Source: Faecalibacterium sp. CAG:1138 (GTDB taxonomy: Bacteria > Bacillota > Clostridia > Christensenellales > CAG-917). Taken from it: a DNA stretch of 24,112 nucleotides. Numbering within the stretch: position 1 is the first letter of the stretch; each line of letters starts with the position of its first letter. The DNA is taken from the NCBI GenBank assembly GCA_000434675.1, contig HF988645.1, forward strand, positions 69,513 through 93,624, in the 5' to 3' direction. Positions 14,042 to 18,978 of this stretch are shown in pieces. Under the pieces are notes generated by a model that saw nothing but the letters and a program-made list of their open reading frames with translations, ran no database searches and was not told where the DNA came from. The position numbers and the translations under genes were made by a program.

Positions 14042-14344
14042 ATGGCAACTACGAAAGAATATAAAGATTTTGTGCCGGAAGCATTGAGGTCGGTTCCGTC
14101 GGTTACGGCAAAACCTATGATGGGCGAGTGGCTGGTTTATTCCGAAGGCGGTTACTACGCCGGCATTTTCGACAATCGGTTTTTGCTTAAAAAGACCGCC
14201 GGCAACGCGCGCTACGGGTTTTCGGAAGCTTTGCTGTACGAGGGCGCTAAAATGATATATCTTGTGGACAATCTGGACGACGCGGATTTTTTGAAAGAGA
14301 TTTCCGCTGTCACCGTCGAAGACCTGAGAAAAAAGAAGAAATAA
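14042..14344 (+). CDS. TfoX N-terminal domain protein
   Basis: ATG 14042 follows AGGAGG at a 5-bp distance and gives a 100-residue protein; longer in-frame starts run back into the promoter. It is a stand-alone TfoX/Sxy N-terminal domain (PF04993 style), shown by the KPMMGEWLVYSEGGYYAGIFDNRFLLKKT block (24-52) and by YEGAKMIYLVD. In gamma-proteobacteria Sxy promotes competence. In Firmicutes these short single-domain proteins have no known role, so I give no function. It has its own promoter. Confidence 0.85.
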   Translation: MATTKEYKDFVPEALRSVPSVTAKPMMGEWLVYSEGGYYAGIFDNRFLLKKTAGNARYGFSEALLYEGAKMIYLVDNLDDADFLKEISAVTVEDLRKKKK

Positions 14345-14374
14345 CAAAGCGCCCGAAAAGTCAAACGATAATTG

Positions 14375-14403
14375 TTGACAAAAACAGTCCGTCGTGCTAC
14401 AAT
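14375..14403 (+). promoter_or_regulatory. Promoter of tRNA-Leu(TAA)
   Basis: TTGACA (14375-14380), a 17-bp spacer and TACAAT (14398-14403). Confidence 0.85.
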
Positions 14404-14447
14404 CATTTTCGTTGTCTGACGAAAAATACGGCAGACAAACTTCCTAT

Positions 14448-14533
14448 GCCGCTGTGGCGGAATGGCAGACGCAAGGGACTTAAAATCCCTCGGTGGCGAC
14501 ACCGTATCGGTTCGAGTCCGATCAGCGGCACCA
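14448..14533 (+). tRNA. tRNA-Leu(TAA)
   Basis: Class II tRNA, acceptor GCCGCTG / CAGCGGC, anticodon stem AGGGA / TCCCT with loop CTTAAAA, long variable arm, CCA encoded. It marks the left border of the AT-rich island. Confidence 0.97.
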
Positions 14534-14540
14534 CTTGTAT

Positions 14541-14580
14541 GGGTCTATAAGTATTTTGCTTATAGACCTATATTTTTTAT
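14541..14580 (+). terminator. Terminator after tRNA-Leu(TAA)
   Basis: The perfect 10-bp stem GGTCTATAAG / CTTATAGACC (14542-14551 with 14559-14568) is followed by TATATTTTTT. Confidence 0.8.
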
Positions 14581-14688
14581 GTTTTCACGCTAAAACTTGG
14601 TATTTAAAGCAAAAATTAAGACCTATAATAGCATTTTTACGCTTTTATAAGTCTTTTTTAATGTGTTTTTTTAGAAAATCATCACGAC

Positions 14689-14705
14689 AGATTTTGTCCC
14701 ACACA
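14689..14705 (+). repeat. Direct repeat copy 1 (left border of the HEPN island)
   Basis: The sequence AGATTTTGTCCCACACA matches copy 3 (15858-15874) at 16 of 17 positions and shares GTCCCACACAC with copy 2. Confidence 0.7.
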
Positions 14706-14731
14706 CTTTAAGTCAATGTGCGGTAAAACTA

Positions 14732-14751
14732 CGCCCTAGAGGGATTTGAAC
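14732..14751 (-). other. tRNA 3'-end-like fragment inside the left border
   Basis: On the minus strand the sequence reads GTTCAAATCCCTCTAGGGCG. It has the form of a T-loop (TTCAAAT), the 3' half of a T-stem (CCCTC) and the 3' half of an acceptor stem (TAGGGCG). Upstream bases do not complete the T-stem and no CCA follows. It resembles the partial tRNA ends left at integration sites. It does not match the 3' end of the adjacent tRNA-Leu. Confidence 0.45.
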
Positions 14752-14783
14752 TTATATAAATTGTTCACATACTGCAAAAGAGA

Positions 14784-14811
14784 TTGATTTTTTTGAAATA
14801 TATGGTATAAT
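14784..14811 (+). promoter_or_regulatory. Promoter of the island operon
   Basis: TTGATT (14784-14789), a 16-bp spacer and TATAAT (14806-14811), 37 bp before the zinc-ribbon gene. Confidence 0.65.
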
Positions 14812-14847
14812 AAATTTGCAAATATAAAAATTGGAGGATTTTGGTGA

Positions 14848-15321
14848 ATGAAATGTACTTTTTGTGGGAATGAAAATTTGGTTAAAACTTCTTTTCCGAT
14901 GGAAAGTTATGGTGATGGTGGTGCATCCGTTTCGAATGATGTTGATGTTTATTTGTGTCTAGATTGTGGGCACTTTGAATTTTTTTCTACTAAAAAGGCA
15001 AATAAATATTATGAAGATGCTACTTGGATACGCGATACAGAAAATGAAATTAAAACCTTGTATCATGAATTAGAAGAGTTACAAAATCCTTTAACAGTAC
15101 AAAAAATCAACGATGAAATTAAAATGGTTGAAACACAACTTAAAAGTTTAGATATCACTATTAGACAACAACAAGAATTGAAGAATTCCTTGTCGGAATT
15201 GAAAAGGAAATTACAATTAATTCCAGGAAAAATAAGCCAAATAAAAGAGAAAATTAGGTCTTTAGAAGCTAATTTGAAAACAAAAAAATATAATTTTGAA
15301 GTTGGCTATAAGAAAGTATAA
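14848..15321 (+). CDS. Zinc-ribbon and coiled-coil protein of unknown function
   Basis: I recognise no named family. The 157-residue protein starts at ATG 14848, 10 bp after GGAGG. Residues 1-45 form a probable zinc ribbon with C3-x2-C6 (CTFC) and C37-x2-C40 (CLDC). Residues ~60-145 are a long charged coiled coil rich in Glu, Lys, Leu and Gln (for example ELEELQNPLTVQKINDE). There is no signal peptide or membrane segment. Codon use is strikingly AT-rich compared with the flanking genes, which suggests horizontal transfer. The gene lies 21 bp before the HEPN-like gene on the same strand, so the two are very likely one operon; it might be that protein's partner or antitoxin. Confidence 0.75.
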   Translation: MKCTFCGNENLVKTSFPMESYGDGGASVSNDVDVYLCLDCGHFEFFSTKKANKYYEDATWIRDTENEIKTLYHELEELQNPLTVQKINDEIKMVETQLKSLDITIRQQQELKNSLSELKRKLQLIPGKISQIKEKIRSLEANLKTKKYNFEVGYKKV

Positions 15322-15342
15322 TTTTGATAATGGCGTAAGGCA

Positions 15343-15819
15343 ATGAAAAGAGCGAATAAGCGAGATTTAATATTGTTGTGGGAAAAGGTTGGTTTTATAG
15401 TCAACCTTTCTCAAATGCTAGAATATAATTTGGCAAACATTCTTGCCTTTGATGAAATATTGCGAGAGTTTGAAAGTACAGACTCAATGTTTGTATTCGA
15501 ATACAATGAGTTTGTTGAACGAGCAAATAATTGGTATAAAGAATTGTCTAAAAGAACTTTTGGTGGTAATTTTAGGAGGGCAAAAGAAATTAAATTTTTC
15601 ACTAAAGAAAGTGAAGAACTTTTGTCAAAGGCTATTGAAAAACGCAATTTTATTGTGCATAGGCTTTTTAAAGAAGACTTGCAAAAAAACTATCTAGAAA
15701 CTAATCCAAAATTTTATTTTAATGAGCTAGAAGAAACCATTTCCTTGTTAAATTCTATAAATGAAGGTTTGGTAGAAATATTTAAAAAGCAAAAGCAAGA
15801 ACATAAATTTATATGGTAA
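15343..15819 (+). CDS. HEPN-like domain protein with RNxxxH motif
   Basis: The 158-residue, mainly helical protein contains RNFIVH (R101, N102, H106), which fits the R[N/D/H]xxxH motif that forms the RNase active site of HEPN domains. The motif sits in a C-terminal helix (KAIEKRNFIVHRLFKEDL), and the N-terminal helices carry SQMLEYNLANIL. This is the layout of small HEPN proteins found in toxin-antitoxin and abortive-infection modules. It may therefore be a ribonuclease toxin, though many HEPN proteins are inactive. The RBS before ATG 15343 (AAGG) is weak. Like its neighbour it is AT-rich and foreign-looking. Classification rests on motif and layout only. Confidence 0.7.
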   Translation: MKRANKRDLILLWEKVGFIVNLSQMLEYNLANILAFDEILREFESTDSMFVFEYNEFVERANNWYKELSKRTFGGNFRRAKEIKFFTKESEELLSKAIEKRNFIVHRLFKEDLQKNYLETNPKFYFNELEETISLLNSINEGLVEIFKKQKQEHKFIW

Positions 15820-15827
15820 AAAAGTAC

Positions 15828-15844
15828 TTTTAGTCCCACACACA
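15828..15844 (+). repeat. Direct repeat copy 2 (right of the HEPN gene)
   Basis: The sequence TTTTAGTCCCACACACA shares TTTAGTCCCACACA with copy 3 and GTCCCACACAC with copy 1. Confidence 0.65.
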
Positions 15845-15857
15845 TACCCTAAAAACG

Positions 15858-15874
15858 AGATTTAGTCCCACACA
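15858..15874 (+). repeat. Direct repeat copy 3 (right border of the island)
   Basis: The sequence AGATTTAGTCCCACACA is identical to copy 1 except for one T-to-A change. Copies 1 and 3 bound about 1.17 kb that contains both island genes. Confidence 0.7.
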
Positions 15875-15882
15875 TACAAAAA

Positions 15883-15910
15883 AAAGACGAGATGTTTCTC
15901 GTCTTTTTTT
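15883..15910 (+). terminator. Terminator behind the island
   Basis: The perfect 10-bp stem AAAGACGAGA / TCTCGTCTTT (15883-15892 with 15897-15906) has a TGTT loop and is followed by TTTT. It would end transcripts from the HEPN operon. Confidence 0.85.
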
Positions 15911-16101
15911 GATGCGTGACGGACGAACCGCTGCAAATTTGCAATTTGCAAAGCGGCAAGGCCGCTGATACGGTGCCGTATCGCTGACAACAAGCAAAGC
16001 CGACGAAAAGCTGAAGGCCTTTCAGGAGGCGTGCGCAGATGACAGCCCACGCAGAGGTTGCATAGCAACCAGTTTGCGCTTTATCTATATCAAAGCGCAA
16101 A
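15911..16101. other. Gene-free region with four hairpins
   Basis: No reading frame with an RBS is visible in these ~190 bases. Four inverted repeats stand in a row: CCGCT-GCAAATT / AATTTGC-aa-AGCGG (15928-15956), GATACGG-TG-CCGTATC (15967-15982), GGTTGC-ATA-GCAACC (16056-16070) and a perfect 10-bp stem TTTGCGCTTT / AAAGCGCAAA (16073-16101). It may be a structured RNA, a composite of palindromic intergenic elements, or the remnant of an insertion site. Its GC content is back to the chromosomal level. Confidence 0.5.
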
Positions 16102-16130
16102 AAAACGACGTCCTGTATGGACGTCGTTCT
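16098..16130 (-). terminator. Terminator after tRNA-Thr
   Basis: On the minus strand the stem ACGACGTCC / GGACGTCGT (16127-16119 with 16113-16105) is followed by seven T residues. Confidence 0.88.
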
Positions 16131-16133
16131 GCG

Positions 16134-16209
<76 letters not shown>

Positions 16210-16222
16210 AAATTACTTGTCT

Positions 16223-16251
16223 ATTATATTTTAACATTTTGAAGTTGTCAA
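16223..16251 (-). promoter_or_regulatory. Promoter of tRNA-Thr
   Basis: On the minus strand consensus TTGACA (16251-16246), a 17-bp spacer and TATAAT (16228-16223). Confidence 0.88.
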
Positions 16252-16325
16252 CCATTTTCGTCCCCTTAAAGATTTTTTGTCGAAATCTTTTTTTTGAAGC
16301 CGCGGCAAAAAGTCGGGTTTTCGCA

Positions 16326-16356
16326 TACAAAAGCCAAAGGCGAACCTTCGGCTTCG
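16326..16356 (-). terminator. Probable terminator after the ABC transporter operon
   Basis: On the minus strand the stem AAGCCGAAGG-TTCG-CCTTTGGCTT (16354-16331, one G-T pair) is followed by TTTTGTATG. The T-tract is short, so strength is uncertain. Confidence 0.55.
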
Positions 16357-16371
16357 AAAAACGAATGTAGG

Positions 16372-17103
16372 TTATTTCATTTTCTTTTTGAAAACTATGA
16401 CTGCGGCCGTGCAAAGCGCCGCTCCGTAGGCTAAAACAACCCAAAGGTGCGGAAACATATCCGCATAGTTTCCGTTTGCCGCGGCAACGCAAAGGTCAAC
16501 CGAGTGAGCAAAAGGCAAAGCGTAGGCCACGGTTTTGAAAGCTTTTCCGACGAGGTCCAGACTGAAGAACGTCCCCGACAGCCACGCGGTGAGGTTGGTT
16601 ATGAGCGCGCCGCAAATGCCGCCTACTTGTTTGTCCGTGAGAATCGAGCCGAACAGCAATCCCATTCCCGCAAAAACCGTCGAGCAAGGCAAAAGCATCA
16701 ATATGCCCGTCAGCACATTAACGGACGCTTTGAAACCGAGCGCCATGCCGAGAGCGTAGCAAACGATTCCCTGCGCCAAAACCAACGGGACGAGCGGCAA
16801 AGCGTAGCCGCCCAGAAAGTCGGAAGCGGTCATCGGCGACGAAAGCAACCGCTGCAACAGCGAACCGGATCTGTCCTTTGAAACGATAAGCGCGGAAAAC
16901 AGCGTTATGAACGACAACCCGAAAATGGTTATGGACGGCGTCAGCCTTTCTGCCGGAAACGGCGAGGCTTCCGCAGGCACGTTATGCTGAATAATAGTCA
17001 ACAGAAGCAGCAGTATGCTCGGAAAAGCAATGCCGAAAAACAGGGTTAACGGATCGCGAACGATTTCCTTAACGTTCCTTTTTGCAAAAACGAGCATTCT
17101 CAT
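16372..17103 (-). CDS. ABC-2 type transporter permease
   Basis: This is the membrane half of an exporter, 243 residues long with about six hydrophobic segments (near 22-39, 57-73, 98-123, 129-153, 160-178 and 215-237). The cytoplasmic N-terminus MRMLVFAKRNVKEIVRDPLTL and the SKDRSGSLLQRLLSSPMTASDFLGG loop are typical of drug- or daunorubicin-type ABC-2 permeases. The start ATG 17103 follows GGAGG and overlaps the ATPase stop as ATGA. Together with the ATPase it would form a dimer of two permeases and two ATPases. The substrate is unknown; export of a small hydrophobic compound is likely. Confidence 0.9.
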   Translation of the reverse strand: MRMLVFAKRNVKEIVRDPLTLFFGIAFPSILLLLLTIIQHNVPAEASPFPAERLTPSITIFGLSFITLFSALIVSKDRSGSLLQRLLSSPMTASDFLGGYALPLVPLVLAQGIVCYALGMALGFKASVNVLTGILMLLPCSTVFAGMGLLFGSILTDKQVGGICGALITNLTAWLSGTFFSLDLVGKAFKTVAYALPFAHSVDLCVAAANGNYADMFPHLWVVLAYGAALCTAAVIVFKKKMK

Positions 17104-17831
17104 AAGCTACCTCCGGAAGTAAGGGCGACGAAGGCGTCCTCGAAGTTCTTTTCGCCGGTTTCGGCCACTATTTCATCTGCCGTTCCGACTGTCAGAAGCT
17201 TGCCTTTTTTCATAACGGCAATGCGGTCGGAAAGCGCTTCCGCCTCCTCCAGATAGTGCGTGGTGAGCACGACGGTTATCTTGCCCTTAAGCGCGGAAAT
17301 CTTTTTCCAAAGCTCCCTTCGCGCTATGACGTCAAGCCCCAAGGTCGGCTCGTCCAAAAACAGAATTTCCGGCTCCGAAACGAGCGCCAAAGCTATGCTG
17401 AGCCTGCGCATCATTCCGCCGGACAAATTTTTTGCTTTTTTGTCGGCCTCTTCCGTAAGCCCGAACGAGAAAAGCGTTTCTTCGGTTTTTTCCTTGATTT
17501 TCTCCTTGGAAAAACCGTATATTCCGGCGATAAATTCCACGTTTTCTCTGACGGTAAGAAGCGGAGCGACGGCCGTTTCCTGCGGCGAAACGCCGATGAT
17601 TTTTTTGACTTCAGAAGCTTCGGTTCTGACGCTGTGTCCGCCCAAAAACGCCTCCCCTTCGTCGGGCGCCGTCAGACAGCTTAACATCTTTATCGTGGTC
17701 GTCTTGCCCGCGCCGTTGACGCCCAGAAGCGACACGAATTCGCCGCCCTTTATCTCAAGCGACAAATTGTCCACGGCCACCGTGTTTTTGTAACGCTTGG
17801 TGACGTTTTTCAAAACGATATCGTTTGCCAT
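17100..17831 (-). CDS. ABC transporter ATP-binding protein (exporter type)
   Basis: The 243-residue ATPase is complete: Walker A GVNGAGKT (37-44, K43), Q-loop Q84, signature LSGGM (136-140), Walker B ILFLDEPT with D160/E161, and H-loop H192 (VLTTHYLEEAEALSDR). It resembles the DrrA/CcmA subgroup that energises ABC-2 exporters. The start ATG 17831 overlaps the stop of the AbrB-like gene (TGATG) and has GGAGG seven bases upstream; a GTG one codon earlier is possible. The stop overlaps the permease start. The three-gene overlap shows tight translational coupling. Confidence 0.94.
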   Translation of the reverse strand: MANDIVLKNVTKRYKNTVAVDNLSLEIKGGEFVSLLGVNGAGKTTTIKMLSCLTAPDEGEAFLGGHSVRTEASEVKKIIGVSPQETAVAPLLTVRENVEFIAGIYGFSKEKIKEKTEETLFSFGLTEEADKKAKNLSGGMMRRLSIALALVSEPEILFLDEPTLGLDVIARRELWKKISALKGKITVVLTTHYLEEAEALSDRIAVMKKGKLLTVGTADEIVAETGEKNFEDAFVALTSGGSL

Positions 17832-18052
17832 CACTTTTCCTCCGGTTGATTTTGCACCGAGAAAATGGCTTCGGCAAAGGTTTTGTAGTGATCGTTGTTG
17901 ACAATGGCGATTCCTCTTTCTTTGTCGGCAAGCAGCAAAACGTTGTCGCCCGGGGCGAGATCGAACATATCTCTCGCCTGTTTCGGAATGACGATTTGCC
18001 CCTTTTCGCCTATTTTGAGCACTGCCATAAACATATTTTCAGGAAATTTCAT
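17831..18052 (-). CDS. AbrB/SpoVT-family transition-state-type regulator
   Basis: The small DNA-binding protein has 73 residues and a SpoVT-AbrB swapped-hairpin domain (about 9-54: VLKIGEKGQIVIPKQARD, then LAPGDNVLLLADKERGIAIV). A short tail (NDHYKTFAEAIFSVQ) could help oligomerise. ATG 18052 follows AAGGAGG. It heads the operon with the ABC exporter and is therefore the natural candidate for local regulator of that transporter. A palindrome (18070-18084) covers the region 18-32 bp before its start. Confidence 0.9.
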   Translation of the reverse strand: MKFPENMFMAVLKIGEKGQIVIPKQARDMFDLAPGDNVLLLADKERGIAIVNNDHYKTFAEAIFSVQNQPEEK

Positions 18053-18069
18053 AAATGCCTCCTTGTGGT

Positions 18070-18084
18070 AAAAGTATAACTTTT
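18070..18084 (-). promoter_or_regulatory. Palindromic operator candidate overlapping the -10 of the abrB-like operon
   Basis: The perfect inverted repeat AAAAGT-ATA-ACTTTT overlaps a TATACT box (18078-18073, minus strand). No good -35 at 17 bp is visible; AATGTT or ATGTTG are the nearest. Autoregulation by the AbrB-like protein is inference. Confidence 0.5.
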
Positions 18085-18140
18085 TCTACTTTGACAACAT
18101 TTTACACCCTCTCTTAGCCGTTGTCAAGCGTTTTAGTGGC

Positions 18141-18163
18141 AAAAAAAACCGCCGTTTCGGCGG
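18141..18163 (-). terminator. Terminator of the lipoprotein gene
   Basis: On the minus strand the stem CCGCCG-AAA-CGGCGG is followed by eight T residues. Confidence 0.88.
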
Positions 18164-18209
18164 GGGGTATAATTTTGTTTATCTTTTTTTTTTGGTAGCT
18201 ATAATATCG

Positions 18210-18782
18210 TTAATCTTCTATCTTTTTAATTCGGTCTGATTCAAAGTTTAACCTGTAAGATTTTGTAGAAACTATTTTGCCATATAGTTTTATATCACTC
18301 ATTGTAATCTGAATTTCATCTGCCAACTGACTCTTTTCTGTCTCCGAGCTGTTAAGTTTAAAATCCAGTCTCGTGTATATGATATAATTTTTACCGTCAT
18401 CCACGTATAACATATCAAAATGATATACATTAGGAGCTTCAGTTTTTCGGCGCTGTTCGGTAAGCTCGATACGCGTGAAATGCTCTTCTCCCTCAAACTT
18501 AACGTAAACGCCGATTGCAAAAACTTTTTTGTTCACTCTGTTTTTTACTACGTTTTTGTGCTGACTTGCCTCGTAGGTTTCGGAGTCGATTTCGTGAAGC
18601 TCGACGTACATATCCTCTATCTTTTTTGTGAACTCGACTTCGTCGTTTATGAAAAACGGTTCGGTTATGTCCGCAACGTACTTTCCTTCCTGAAAAAGAC
18701 GTGTTTCCGACTTGAAACAACCTGTCAGCGATACGCACAAAAGTGCCAGTGCAAAAATTGCCGCAATTCTTTTTCCGTTCAT
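18210..18782 (-). CDS. Secreted lipoprotein of unknown function
   Basis: The 190-residue protein has a classical lipoprotein signal: MNGKRI, a hydrophobic stretch (AAIFALALLCVSL) and the lipobox LTGC with C22 as the lipidated residue. ATG 18782 sits 8 bp after AGGAGG; a GTG three codons upstream overlaps that RBS and is rejected. The mature part is mostly mixed beta (YVELHEIDSETYEASQ, then VYVKFEGEEHFTRIELTEQRR, then NYIIYTRLDFKL) and matches no family I know. It has its own promoter and terminator. Surface display on the membrane is the only solid prediction. Confidence 0.8.
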   Translation of the reverse strand: MNGKRIAAIFALALLCVSLTGCFKSETRLFQEGKYVADITEPFFINDEVEFTKKIEDMYVELHEIDSETYEASQHKNVVKNRVNKKVFAIGVYVKFEGEEHFTRIELTEQRRKTEAPNVYHFDMLYVDDGKNYIIYTRLDFKLNSSETEKSQLADEIQITMSDIKLYGKIVSTKSYRLNFESDRIKKIED

Positions 18783-18802
18783 AAAATTCACCTCCTGAAA
18801 TC

Positions 18803-18831
18803 ATTGTAACATAGCCGGGTTGCGTTTTCAA
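18803..18831 (-). promoter_or_regulatory. Promoter of the lipoprotein gene
   Basis: On the minus strand TTGAAA (18831-18826), a 17-bp spacer and TACAAT (18808-18803). Confidence 0.78.
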
Positions 18832-18891
18832 CCGATACCCGGATTTTTCGCGGTTTTGCACGAAATTTCAAAAACCGATTTTTTTCGCGCA

Positions 18892-18914
18892 AAATGAAAA
18901 AAATTTTTTCATTT
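18892..18914 (+). promoter_or_regulatory. Perfect 23-bp palindrome upstream of glnN
   Basis: The 11-bp arms AAATGAAAAAA and TTTTTTCATTT are separated by one A, ending 2 bp before the -35. The inner 17 bp have the size of a GlnR/TnrA site (TGTNA-N7-TNACA) but differ at the third base of each half (TGA and TCA). Confidence 0.5.
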
Positions 18915-18916
18915 CG

Positions 18917-18945
18917 TTGACAAGGTTTTTTGCATAAAGTATAAT
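18917..18945 (+). promoter_or_regulatory. Promoter of glnN
   Basis: Consensus TTGACA (18917-18922), a 17-bp spacer and TATAAT (18940-18945), 33 bp before the start codon. Confidence 0.88.
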
Positions 18946-18978
18946 ACGCGCATAATTATTTTTCGGGAGGACGCCAAG

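Noticed and set aside
14493..14711. Plus-strand open frame over tRNA-Leu and the left repeat
   Set aside because: It begins inside the tRNA gene and crosses its terminator, with no RBS.
16260..16300. Plus-strand terminator-like hairpin (AAAGATTT...AAATCTTT)
   Set aside because: The stem is present and followed by T residues, but no plus-strand gene lies nearby that would use it; I did not list it as a functional feature.
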